From NCBI GenBank assembly GCA_013360585.1, contig JABWBH010000040.1, forward strand, positions 1 to 43,144: a stretch of DNA of 43,144 bases, read 5' to 3'. The notes beneath the pieces are model-generated. The model ran no database searches. It saw nothing but the letters and a program-made list of their open reading frames with translations, and had not been told where the DNA came from. How positions within the stretch are numbered: position 1 is the first letter of the stretch; each line of letters opens with the position of its first letter. Position numbers and translations under genes: made by a program. This document shows, piece by piece, positions 36,630 through 43,144 of the stretch. The DNA comes from Phycisphaerae bacterium (GTDB taxonomy: Bacteria; Planctomycetota; Phycisphaerae; UBA1845).

Positions 36630-36959
36630 TCAGCCCCGGGGCGGGCGCCACTCGACAATGATCGTGACGCTGCCGTCCGCATGATAGGTGGGTGGACGCC
36701 AGGTGAACCCTCGGAGAACGCCGCCCGGCGGGAGGTCCAGCCGCGCCGCCAGATTGTGAAGCGCGACGACTTCCGCGGCGCGCCGCGCCATCAACTTCGC
36801 CCGCGCGCCGGCATATTTCGCCGGCGGCCTGCCCCACCCCTGGGCCCGCACGACCGGTGTCACGCGCTGCACGGGAAGCGCCGCCGCTTCAGCGATCGGC
36901 GCGATCCAGGCCCCGATGAAAAGGGCGGCAAGCAGCAAAGTCTGTCTTGCACGCGACAT
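36630..36959 (-). CDS. Small secreted LPP20-like protein
   Basis: 109 residues with a signal peptide (TLLLAALFIGAWIAPIAEA). The mature part has ARAKLMARRAAEVVALHNLA, a helix pattern resembling LPP20/FlgT-type N-terminal domains, and ends in a short beta region (GSVTIIVEW). There is no lipobox cysteine, so it is probably periplasmic or secreted. ATG at 36959. It lies upstream of the DUF4405-like gene on the same strand and is divergent from the IF2N-pgi pair. Confidence 0.6.
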   Translation of the reverse strand: MSRARQTLLLAALFIGAWIAPIAEAAALPVQRVTPVVRAQGWGRPPAKYAGARAKLMARRAAEVVALHNLAARLDLPPGGVLRGFTWRPPTYHADGSVTIIVEWRPPRG

Positions 36960-37078
36960 GATCAATGTCAATCCAGAACGCGGGACGGCCGGATGAGCCG
37001 TCTTGCGAAAGTCCGCCTGCCCGGCGATGCTCCGCGTCATTAAACCAGACCGTCAAAAACAGCTCAGGATAGTCGCGG

Positions 37079-37291
37079 GTGGTCAAGAAGGGTCCAAAAA
37101 TAAAGGAGCTTGCGCAGGAACTGGGGTTGACCTCGCGCAAGTTGATCGACCGCTGCCGGGAAGCGGGGATCCCCGTCCAGAACAGTGCGTCCCGGCTGGA
37201 TCGGGCGAGCGCCGAACGTCTTCGGACCCTCGTTGCAGGGGCGGCTTTGTCGGACGCGACGAACCTCTCAGAGGATGACGAACCCTCATGA
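37079..37291 (+). CDS. Stand-alone IF2 N-terminal-like domain protein
   Basis: 70 residues. KIKELAQELGLTSRKLIDRCREAGIPV with following NSASRLDRASAERLRTLV is the IF2_N fold normally found at the N-terminus of translation initiation factor IF-2. Here the whole protein is this domain plus an acidic tail (SEDDEPS). It starts at GTG 37079, with AGGAT upstream. The stop overlaps the pgi start as ATGA, so translation of pgi is probably coupled to it. A nucleic-acid or ribosome contact is inferred; the role is unknown. Confidence 0.75.
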   Translation: MVKKGPKIKELAQELGLTSRKLIDRCREAGIPVQNSASRLDRASAERLRTLVAGAALSDATNLSEDDEPS

Positions 37292-38880
37292 GTGCCGGGC
37301 GAGACTGGGAACGCTACCTTGGGGGACTTTGCGATGTTCCCGCGCTGGGATTCAGGCTGGACACGGGGCGGATGCGCCTTCAGGAGCAGGCGCTTGCGGA
37401 GCTGACACAGAAGTTTGACGGTGCGTTCGACGCGATGCAGGCGATCGAGGACGGCGCGGTCGCCAACCTCACCGAGGGCCGCCGCGTCGGGCATTACTGG
37501 CTGCGCGCCCCGCATCTCGCCCCGGACCCGCAGATCCGCAGGGCGATCGAAGACGCAGCGATGCAGATCAAGGAATTCGCCGCGCGGGTGCTCGACGGAT
37601 CGATCCGACCGCCCGCCGCCGCAGGAGCGAAGTTCACCGATATGCTGCTGGTGGGGATCGGCGGGTCCGCGCTGGGGCCGCAGTTCATCGCCGACGCGCT
37701 GGGCGGCGCGGATGATCCGGTCCGTCCGCACTTCATCGACAATACGGATCCCGAGGGCATCGCCCGGACTCTTGCCGCACTGGGGTCTCGGTTGGCGCAG
37801 ACCCTCGTAATCGTCACCTCCAAGTCGGGCGGCACGATCGAGACGCGCAACGGCATGATCGAGCTTCAGCACGCGTTCCGGCAGCGCGATCTTTCGTTTC
37901 CGCAACAGGCGGTCGCCGTCACGGGCGAGGGCAGCGCGCTGCACCGCACCGCGCAGGAGCAACGCTGGCTGGCCACGTTTCCGATGTGGGACTGGGTCGG
38001 CGGGCGGACGTCACAGACCTCGGCGGTGGGGTTGCTGCCGGCGGCGCTTCAGGGGATCGACGTGCGCCGGTTTCTCGAAGGCGCGGCGGCCTGCGACGAG
38101 GCGACGCGCGTCCGCGACCTGCGCGGCAATCCGGCGGCGATGTTGGCGGCGACGTGGCACGTCGCCGGCGCGGGGCGCGGCGAGCGGATGATGATTGTCG
38201 TGCCCTACCGTGACCGGCTTGTGCTTTTCGGGCGCTATCTCCAGCAGCTCGTGATGGAATCCCTCGGCAAGTCGCACACCCGCGCGGGCGCGCCCGTCGC
38301 GCAGGGGCTGACCGTCTTCGGCAACAAGGGCAGCACGGATCAACACGCCTACATCCAGCAGTTGCGCGACGGGCGCGACGACTTCTTCGTCCTCTTTCTG
38401 CACACGCTTGAAGACGGCTGTCCGCCGACGGTGGACGTCGAGCCGGACACGACCAGCGGCGACTACCTTCTTGGGTTCATGCTCGGGACGCGGGCGGCGT
38501 TGTCGGAGAAAGGACGCCGGTCGATGACGCTCACGCTCCCGCGGATCGACGCCTTCTCGCTCGGCGCGTTGATCGCGCTTTTTGAGCGGGCGGTCGGGTT
38601 GTACGCGGAACTGATCGACGTGAACGCATATGACCAGCCCGGCGTCGAGGCCGGGAAAAAGGCCGCGTCCGAGGCCCTCGCGCTCCAGCGAGCCGCCCTG
38701 CGGCTCCTGCGCACGCGGACCGATGCGGCGTTCTCTGCCGACGAGATCGCGCGGGCGCTTGGCTGTCCGGAATCGGTCGCCGATCTGCACCTGATCCTCG
38801 AACGCCTCGCCGCCAACCCCGCCCGCAGCGTTTCCGCCGAGGGGGAAGACTCCCTTGTGCGCCGTTACCGGGCGGGTTGA
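37288..38880 (+). CDS. pgi: Glucose-6-phosphate isomerase
   Basis: 530 residues. It interconverts glucose-6-phosphate and fructose-6-phosphate. SIS domains are evident: LLVGIGGSALGPQFIADAL, TSKSGGTIETRNGMIEL, and VGGRTSQTSAVGLLPAAL. Catalytic segments are QQLVMESLGKSH (Glu), GNKGSTDQHAYIQQLRDG (His) and PGVEAGKKAA (Lys). The domain order and the GNKGSTDQHA form are of the bacterial type. ATG at 37288 overlaps the IF2N-like stop. A C-terminal ~60-residue helical tail follows the catalytic lysine. Confidence 0.95.
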   Translation: MSAGRDWERYLGGLCDVPALGFRLDTGRMRLQEQALAELTQKFDGAFDAMQAIEDGAVANLTEGRRVGHYWLRAPHLAPDPQIRRAIEDAAMQIKEFAARVLDGSIRPPAAAGAKFTDMLLVGIGGSALGPQFIADALGGADDPVRPHFIDNTDPEGIARTLAALGSRLAQTLVIVTSKSGGTIETRNGMIELQHAFRQRDLSFPQQAVAVTGEGSALHRTAQEQRWLATFPMWDWVGGRTSQTSAVGLLPAALQGIDVRRFLEGAAACDEATRVRDLRGNPAAMLAATWHVAGAGRGERMMIVVPYRDRLVLFGRYLQQLVMESLGKSHTRAGAPVAQGLTVFGNKGSTDQHAYIQQLRDGRDDFFVLFLHTLEDGCPPTVDVEPDTTSGDYLLGFMLGTRAALSEKGRRSMTLTLPRIDAFSLGALIALFERAVGLYAELIDVNAYDQPGVEAGKKAASEALALQRAALRLLRTRTDAAFSADEIARALGCPESVADLHLILERLAANPARSVSAEGEDSLVRRYRAG

Positions 38881-39034
38881 CGCCCGCAGCTTGCGATCCG
38901 AAACATCATCCCCAGTCTGTGTTGCCAAGCCCTTGGGATGCTTTGAGGCCTCCCGGGGGTGTGGAGCATGAACACCGTTTCACGTCCCTGAAAACATCAA
39001 AAACATGAAAAAAGAAGTAATATCAGGTTTTCAC
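38881..39034. other. Spacer after pgi with AT-rich end
   Basis: It contains small palindromes (CCAAGCCCTTGG, 38925-38936; TTTCA-TGAAA near 38978-38993) that could end the pgi transcript, and an A-rich stretch (about 38992-39025) just before the promoter at 39035, resembling an UP element. Confidence 0.4.
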
Positions 39035-39063
39035 TTGACCGTCCGATGCCTGTGGGGTATATT
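39035..39063 (+). promoter_or_regulatory. Strong sigma70-type promoter for the Cys-rich peptide gene
   Basis: TTGACC (39035-39040) and TATATT (39058-39063) are 17 bp apart, with an A-rich upstream flank. The start of transcription would be near 39070, giving a leader of about 110 nt that contains the microsatellite. Confidence 0.75.
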
Positions 39064-39110
39064 AGAGGACGAGAAATGAGATTCGGGCAGGGCGGAAGGC
39101 TCCGCGTCGG

Positions 39111-39165
39111 TCCCTTCCCTTCCCTTCCCTTCCCTTCCCTTCCCTTCCCTTCCCTTCCCTTCCCT
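39111..39165 (+). repeat. (TCCCT)11 pentanucleotide microsatellite in the leader
   Basis: Eleven perfect TCCCT units, then TCC. The array ends only 3 bp before the AGGAGG ribosome site (39169-39174) and 15 bp before the ATG. Repeat-number changes would alter the leader by 5-nt steps and the pyrimidine tract can pair with the purine-rich ribosome site. Confidence 0.95.
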
Positions 39166-39180
39166 TCCAGGAGGAATTGC

Positions 39181-39450
39181 ATGTACCGTCAGCAATACAG
39201 CCTTAGTTGGTTGTGCGCAGGTCTTGCGATCGCAAGCGTGGGGATGGCCAACCCTGCCCGGCAGGTCACGCCTCCTTCTTGCCCACCAGGTGTTAGCTGC
39301 AATTGTCCGCCGGCCCCCTGCGCCCAGAATGATTCGCAGTGCGGAGGTTGTTGTGACACAAAGGCTCAATGCTTATCCTGTTGCGCAAGGCTGCATCCGC
39401 CGGGCGGAACGCCATTGTGCAATAACTACTGCGAGAACTTCAGTTGGTGA
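39181..39450 (+). CDS. Secreted cysteine-rich peptide, function unknown
   Basis: 89 residues. A signal peptide is visible (SLSWLCAGLAIASVGMA, cleavage near residue 23). The mature part has twelve cysteines between residues 34 and 84 with spacing C-x5-C-x-C-x4-C-x6-C-x2-CC-x5-C-x2-CC-x11-C-x3-C, enough for six disulfides or a metal cluster. AGGAGG lies 6 nt before the ATG. Codons are less GC-biased than in neighbouring genes (TGT, TTA, AAT appear), which suggests a recent or foreign origin. An in-frame ATG at 39076 would read through the microsatellite, but it has no ribosome site. Toxin, adhesive or metal-binding peptide are all possible; no family is recognised. Confidence 0.72.
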   Translation: MYRQQYSLSWLCAGLAIASVGMANPARQVTPPSCPPGVSCNCPPAPCAQNDSQCGGCCDTKAQCLSCCARLHPPGGTPLCNNYCENFSW

Positions 39451-39567
39451 TTGCCGCCCGTGGCCGGCGAAACGAACGCCATGAGGTATCTCGGAAGGAT
39501 CAGGCCGCGACCGTTCGGAAGCGGTATCGAGATGAGAAGCAGTTCGAGATTGCCCGGCAATGTCGTC

Positions 39568-39591
39568 GGCGCGGCTCTGGCAAACCGCGCC
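39568..39591 (+). other. Hairpin between the Cys-rich and redoxin-like genes
   Basis: GGCGCGG (39568-39574) and CCGCGCC (39585-39591) form a perfect 7-bp stem with a 10-nt loop. No U tract follows, so it is more likely an RNA stability or attenuation element than a terminator. Confidence 0.35.
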
Positions 39592-39642
39592 ATGTTCGGC
39601 ATTGATAAGAGAATCAACAAGTGAAGATCAAGGAGCCGCCCA

Positions 39643-40824
39643 ATGATCGGGATCTTCCAGTTGGTCACGAGTTTGTTGTTCCTTGTGCAAGGGTCGCCGC
39701 CGGCCGTCCCGGCTGTTCCGCCCGCATCCGGGGACTCCAAGTCCATCACTGCCGGGGAGTGGATCAACCCGCTTCACCTTCGCCTGCCGGATGAGCGAAC
39801 GTGGGTTCTCCTTTTCTTCAGAACCCGCTATCCAGAGACGGCGAACAAGGCCGAGCTTCGCCGCAAGCTCGAAACTCTGGTCAAGCGGCTGAATCAACTC
39901 TCGCGCGAGCGGCGAGATCTCATGATCGTGGGGTTGACGGAGGAGTCCCGGGACGACATTCAAGGATTCCTCGCGGAAACGCAGCCTCGGTTCGCCATCG
40001 GCGTCCGATCCCCGACGCACAAGACATTCGGAGTGGAAGATTTCCCTTCCGTGATCGTAGTCAGGAGGGGAAACGTCGAAGTCGCCGCATCGCCGGATCG
40101 TTGGGAGTCGCTGCTCCCGCCGTTGGCGCCCGATTCCGGCGCGCCGCCGCTCGATGAACTGACGATCGAGGAACTCCAAGAGCGAGTTACGCGCGATCCC
40201 ACGGCGCTATCCATCGTCGACGGTGAGGCCGGGCAGGCCCTGGAGCGATTGCGCCTGCGGCTCGCGCCAGAGGAATTCATGGCCTACTGCGATCAGATTG
40301 AGCACGCCGGAGGCGTGGACGCGGTCTGGACGGGCAGGGTTCGTTATCAGAAGCACCTGGCGGATCCGAACGTCGTGGAAAAGCTGCCCTTCGGCACGCC
40401 CGCTTCGGACGCCGCCGGAGAGTGGCGACGCTCGCGCGACGATCCCCGATGGGCACCGATGCGCGCCTTTTTTGAGGAGTTCAACAACCGCAGGAGCGTC
40501 ACCGTCGAATCCGTGGTGGAAGCCCATCATGCGCATCTGACCGACGACCCCAACGACCTGCTGATCCGCTTCTGGCTTGCGCAGTCCGTGAGGGACAGAA
40601 AGGACATCGGGTTGCTCCCTGCGTTGCGCGCCGTCTATGACGCCGAGCCGGATGCGGTGGTCCGCAGCCAGATTCTGCTGGGCATGTGCGAACTGGCGCC
40701 GACGGGCGATGCGGAGACGTTGCGATTCCTGGAGGAGCGGATGAAAACGGAATCGCATTTCCGCGCCGGCGCGACCCTCGGGATGGTCCACTCGCTCATC
40801 CGCGACGGCATGAATAAGCCCTGA
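39643..40824 (+). CDS. Secreted redoxin-like protein without active-site cysteines, with helical repeats
   Basis: 393 residues. A hydrophobic N-terminus (IFQLVTSLLFLVQG) suggests export. Residues about 40-170 look like a thioredoxin/TlpA fold (WVLLFFRTRYPETANKAELRRKL, then FPSVIVVRRGNVEV), but the usual CxxC position reads RTRYPETA, so no dithiol chemistry is expected. The C-terminal ~200 residues are helical, with HEAT-like character (LLPALRAVYDAEPDAVVRSQILLGM). AAGGAG precedes the ATG by 7 nt. It is on the same strand as the Cys-rich peptide, 192 bp downstream. Confidence 0.7.
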   Translation: MIGIFQLVTSLLFLVQGSPPAVPAVPPASGDSKSITAGEWINPLHLRLPDERTWVLLFFRTRYPETANKAELRRKLETLVKRLNQLSRERRDLMIVGLTEESRDDIQGFLAETQPRFAIGVRSPTHKTFGVEDFPSVIVVRRGNVEVAASPDRWESLLPPLAPDSGAPPLDELTIEELQERVTRDPTALSIVDGEAGQALERLRLRLAPEEFMAYCDQIEHAGGVDAVWTGRVRYQKHLADPNVVEKLPFGTPASDAAGEWRRSRDDPRWAPMRAFFEEFNNRRSVTVESVVEAHHAHLTDDPNDLLIRFWLAQSVRDRKDIGLLPALRAVYDAEPDAVVRSQILLGMCELAPTGDAETLRFLEERMKTESHFRAGATLGMVHSLIRDGMNKP

Positions 40825-40876
40825 AAACGTGGATAGAAACTCCCTCGAACGCCGTGCCCCAGCCCTTTGCTGAGTG

Positions 40877-40895
40877 GTCCGGGCGATGCCCGACC
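40877..40895 (+). terminator. Possible terminator after the redoxin-like gene
   Basis: GGTCCGGGC and GCCCGACC pair around GAT with one bulged C, followed by GTTTCTACTCC. The stem is good, the U tract poor. Confidence 0.35.
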
Positions 40896-40943
40896 GTTTC
40901 TACTCCCCTACGACGCAATTTCTGAAATCCGGCTGATCTTCGT

Positions 40944-40949
40944 TACAAT
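40944..40949 (+). promoter_or_regulatory. Possible -10 box for the Vgb-like gene
   Basis: TACAAT lies 52 bp before the ATG at 41001. A -35 of the form TTTCTG sits 19 bp upstream, which is too far for a confident call. Confidence 0.3.
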
Positions 40950-41000
40950 GACGCTGTCGGGCGTCGCTGGGGCATCCGCAGGCCGGTGAGGGGGATCATC

Positions 41001-42509
41001 ATGCATGACGGGAAGAATATCCGTGCGGTTGCGACGTTGGGGCTTTGCTTCGGGTTGATGACGGCGGCTCAACCCGACGCGGCTCAGGCGCAGGAGCTTC
41101 GCATTGACGTCTTCCGCATCCCGACGCCGGCTTCGCGCCCTTACACGATCACCGCGGGTCCGGACGGGTGCCTGTATTTCACGGAGTCCCACGGCGACAA
41201 GATCGGGCGGATCACGCCGGAGGGCGTCATCACGGAGTTCAATGTTCCCACGCCTGACTGCGGCCCTTACGGTATCGCCGCCGGCGCCGACGGACGCATC
41301 TGGTTCACCGAGCGCTTCGCGGACCAGATCGGCCGCCTCGACCCCGCGTCCGGCCGCATTGATGAATTCCCGGTGAACACGCCTTTCGCCCAGCCCTGGG
41401 AGATCACCGCCGGTCCCGACGGAAACCTCTGGTTCACCGAGGAGGACGTTCACCAGATCGGGCGGATCCGCCTCAACGGCGACGTGACCGAGTACCCGGC
41501 CGGCGCGTGCTGTTTCCCCACGGGCATCACCGCCGGCGCGGACGGGCATCTGTGGAGCACGATCGAGATCGGTGACCAGCTTGTGCGCATGACCCCCGGC
41601 GGCGACGCGACGCTCTTCCCGGTGCAGACCGAGCAGCAACTGCTGTTGTGGGACATCACGCCGGGACCGGACGGAAATCTCTGGTTCACCGAGCTTGCGG
41701 GCCGCGCGATCGGCCGCATCACACCCGACGGCGACATCCGGCGCTTCCCCGTTCCCGGCAAGTTCTCCGGCATCACCGGCGTCGCCGCCGGACCGGACGG
41801 ACTGCTGTGGTTCACCGAGAACGACACCGCTCGGGTGGGCGCGATGCGCTCCGACGGAGAGATTGTGTTCTCGCAGGCGATCGAGCGGAACAGCCGCCCG
41901 CTGAGCATCGTTCACGGTCCGGACGGCAATCTCTGGTTCACGATGGCCGACGGGAACGCGATCGGGCGCATCCGCCGCGCCCGCAACGAGACGGCCTACG
42001 TCCTCTCGATGGACGCGGGGTTCTCGCCCGCTGACCGCGAGTGCCGCCTCGGTGACACCGTGCAGTGGACGTTCGTCGGTCCGCGGACGCACGGCGTGCG
42101 CGAGCGCAGCGGGCTGGGCCTTTTCGATTCCGGCCCGATGCCGATCGTCTCGTATTTCTCACACCCCGTGACCGCCGCCGGAACGTACCTGTATGAGGAC
42201 TCGCAGTTTCCCGTGTTCAAGGGGCGGATTCGGGCGGGAGTGGACGCGCCGAAGCGGGGGACGACGGGCGAGCCTTTCTCCGTCGTCTGGGCGACGCAAG
42301 CCGCGCCGGACGGGCAGGTGTTCGACGTGCAATTGAAGTCGCCGGACGGTTCCGGCTACGAAGACTGGCAATCCGGCGTCACGACCCTCAGCGCCGAGTT
42401 CGCGCCGCTCGTCGCCGGCGCGCACAAATTCCGCGCCCGCCTCCGCCGCACGTCCGACGGGGAGGCCCTGAAGTTCTCCCCCCCGGCTCGCGTCCGCGTC
42501 AGCGAATGA
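41001..42509 (+). CDS. Secreted Vgb-type beta-propeller protein with cupredoxin-like domain
   Basis: 502 residues with a signal peptide (residues 1-30, ending QAQA). Residues about 35-330 form a propeller of the virginiamycin B lyase family, with repeated I-A-GPDG-LWFTE and IGRI-P-G motifs, about seven blades. A plastocyanin-like domain follows (AGFSPADRECRLGDTVQWTFVG, THGV, TYLYED), but the usual C-x4-H-x4-M copper ligands are absent (QFPVFKGRI). The last ~80 residues are Ig-like. Actual streptogramin lyase activity is unlikely; many secreted Vgb-like proteins have other roles. ATG at 41001 with GAGGGGG 6-7 nt upstream; the GTG at 40986 is a less likely start. Confidence 0.82.
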   Translation: MHDGKNIRAVATLGLCFGLMTAAQPDAAQAQELRIDVFRIPTPASRPYTITAGPDGCLYFTESHGDKIGRITPEGVITEFNVPTPDCGPYGIAAGADGRIWFTERFADQIGRLDPASGRIDEFPVNTPFAQPWEITAGPDGNLWFTEEDVHQIGRIRLNGDVTEYPAGACCFPTGITAGADGHLWSTIEIGDQLVRMTPGGDATLFPVQTEQQLLLWDITPGPDGNLWFTELAGRAIGRITPDGDIRRFPVPGKFSGITGVAAGPDGLLWFTENDTARVGAMRSDGEIVFSQAIERNSRPLSIVHGPDGNLWFTMADGNAIGRIRRARNETAYVLSMDAGFSPADRECRLGDTVQWTFVGPRTHGVRERSGLGLFDSGPMPIVSYFSHPVTAAGTYLYEDSQFPVFKGRIRAGVDAPKRGTTGEPFSVVWATQAAPDGQVFDVQLKSPDGSGYEDWQSGVTTLSAEFAPLVAGAHKFRARLRRTSDGEALKFSPPARVRVSE

Positions 42510-42718
42510 GCCGGTCCAGCCCCGAACCCCGGACGCCGTCAAGACATGATCCACCGGCGAGCCGCCGGCCCGATGGGCGCGCTCCGGTGCGACGCCGCTA
42601 AGTATCTGCTTGAGCACGGCGCTGATCTTTTCGCTGCGGGTGAGGGCGCGCTGCGTCGGCGATTCTCGATGACGGAGTAGATCCTCGATGACGGAGTAGA
42701 TCAAGGTGCCGAGGAGAA
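42510..42718. other. Degenerate region after the Vgb-like gene
   Basis: No gene is supported. Both strands have short open frames with faint protein-like stretches (plus: DAAKYLLEHGADL, ankyrin-like, 42546-42680; minus: ALTRSEKISAVLKQILSGV). It includes the 19-bp tandem duplication and looks like decayed or rearranged sequence. Confidence 0.4.
42665..42702. repeat. Perfect 19-bp tandem duplication
   Basis: CTCGATGACGGAGTAGATC occurs twice head to tail (42665-42683 and 42684-42702). The unit is not a multiple of three, so it would shift any reading frame crossing it. Confidence 0.95.
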
Positions 42719-42928
42719 TCACGAAGACGGCGGCGGTGCTGCCCACCAGCGCCTGGTGACGCCGCGCCGGCTGTCATAGGTCATCGCCGGCGCGCCGCGA
42801 AAGGACAACCACGGATCAACAAGTTCCCACGCGCCGCTATCGTCGGCATGGACCAGCGGAACGGAGTGTATCAAGCTCGATATCAAGAGGAGCGACAACA
42901 GGCACAGGTGACGGCAATGACGGCACAT
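42719..42928 (-). pseudogene. Truncated secreted protein (N-terminal fragment, Kelch-like)
   Basis: 69 residues. A convincing signal peptide (HLCLLSLLLISSLIHSVPLVHA) is followed by WELVDPWLSFRGAPAMTYDSRRGVT. The AMTYDS-RGVT phrase is typical of the first blade of Kelch/galactose-oxidase-like secreted proteins, where VLFGG would follow. Here the frame turns into RRWWAAPPPSS and stops. The rest of the protein is missing, and the DNA beyond has a tandem duplication. ATG at 42928 with AGAGAGA upstream. A short intact peptide cannot be excluded. Confidence 0.5.
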
Positions 42929-42971
42929 GATGTCTCTCTTTTCCCGCAAAAGTTTCCGAACTATCCTAACC

Positions 42972-43011
42972 GAGCCGCCACCGTCAGGGAGCGAATCCCC
43001 GTCGCCCCGCA
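42972..43011. repeat. 40-bp dispersed repeat, copy 1
   Basis: The repeat begins GAGCCGCCACCGTCAGGGAG and ends CGTCGCCCCGCA. It matches the copy at 43105-43144 with a single mismatch. Together with the 93-bp spacer this gives a 133-bp period. Confidence 0.9.
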
Positions 43012-43104
43012 TCGGTACCGATCTCGAACCACAGCGGACGCATTCCCCCGGTGCGGGCCGCCTGCCGACACGCGCGGCGGGGTCGTGTCTCGTTGGGTAC
43101 GTCA

Positions 43105-43144
43105 GAGCCGCGACCGTCAGGGAGCGAATCCCCGTCGCCCCGCA
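43105..43144. repeat. 40-bp dispersed repeat, copy 2 (at window edge)
   Basis: The same repeat with G instead of C at its eighth base. It reaches the last base of the window, so the repeat or array may continue. The spacer is too long for a CRISPR array. Confidence 0.9.

Noticed and set aside
39046-39180. Upstream in-frame start of the Cys-rich gene, reading the microsatellite as a PFPSL repeat
   Set aside because: The ATG at 39046 is inside the promoter, the one at 39076 has no ribosome site, and AGGAGG sits exactly before 39181.
39481-39624. 47-residue frame between the Cys-rich and redoxin-like genes
   Set aside because: No ribosome site, no hydrophobic or domain pattern; possible but unsupported.
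42546-42680. 44-residue plus-strand frame with an ankyrin-like phrase
   Set aside because: Only one half-repeat matches, it lies in degenerate sequence and the opposite strand is equally protein-like.
42972-43144. CRISPR array
   Set aside because: Only two repeats, spacer of 93 bp, and no cas genes in the window.

Overview
The window reads as a chromosomal segment of a high-GC bacterium, most likely a member of the Planctomycetota. The placement is an inference from gene style rather than a marker gene. The clues are a giant secreted RHS/YD-repeat protein, a membrane-tailed Ser/Thr kinase of planctomycete type, a DUF5658 protein, a small conserved-looking coiled-coil protein, secreted redoxin/HEAT and Vgb-type propeller proteins, and GC-rich palindromic intergenic repeats. 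Most of the window is ordinary core metabolism in short operons. The unusual material lies at the two ends and in a few intergenic spots.

Layout. 1-2.8 kb: the N-terminal ~900 residues of an RHS protein (minus strand, running off the window), preceded by a C13 homopolymer that decides whether the best start is in frame, and by a recognisable promoter. 3.2-4.6 kb: tyrosine phenol-lyase (minus). 4.8-6.5 kb: soluble GAF-histidine kinase-receiver hybrid (plus). 6.5-6.7 kb: nested palindromic element and hairpin between convergent genes. 6.7-10.4 kb: NiFe-hydrogenase maturation operon on the minus strand, in the order HypF Kae1-like domain alone, hypC, hypD, hypE. 10.6-12.3 kb: acyl-CoA synthetase. 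12.3-16.4 kb: divergent glycogen genes (glucan phosphorylase, branching enzyme). 16.5-18.0 kb: MoaD-MoaE fusion and endonuclease III. 18.0-20.9 kb: secreted SH3 protein and Ser/Thr kinase (minus). 21.1-24.7 kb: tRNA-Gly(UCC), obgE, coaX and an mnmE-like GTPase (minus). 25.2-28.6 kb: biotin carboxylase, biotin carrier protein, hemL. 28.6-31.2 kb: moaC, DUF5658 protein, a small DMT-like membrane protein, a coiled-coil protein with a textbook terminator. 31.3-36.2 kb: DUF2079 membrane protein, copper-type P-type ATPase, SafE-like protein. 36.2-37.0 kb: DUF4405-like and LPP20-like proteins (minus). 37.1-38.9 kb: a free-standing IF2 N-terminal domain translationally coupled to pgi. 39.0-42.5 kb: an accessory-looking block with a strong promoter, a (TCCCT)11 microsatellite leader, a secreted 12-cysteine peptide, a cysteine-less redoxin-like protein and a Vgb propeller protein. 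42.5-43.1 kb: a decayed region with a truncated gene, a 19-bp tandem duplication and a 40-bp dispersed repeat.

How genes work together. hypFc-hypC-hypD-hypE would make and load the Fe(CN)2CO ligand set of a NiFe hydrogenase, although no structural hydrogenase gene is present here. The glucan phosphorylase and branching enzyme handle glycogen breakdown and build-up, and pgi links to the same hexose phosphates. MoaD-E and MoaC are molybdopterin steps at two separate sites. The biotin carboxylase and carrier look like part of an acyl-CoA carboxylase. The P-type ATPase and SafE-like protein are the usual partners for copper supply to a cbb3-type oxidase.

The strongest candidate for something undescribed is at 39.03-39.45 kb. 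It has a near-consensus sigma70-type promoter, a 55-bp pentanucleotide microsatellite placed directly against the Shine-Dalgarno sequence, and a small, lower-GC, secreted, cysteine-rich peptide. The second is the C13 tract at the start of the RHS gene. Together they suggest that surface or secreted products here may be switched by slippage, but homopolymer and repeat errors in the assembly must be excluded first.
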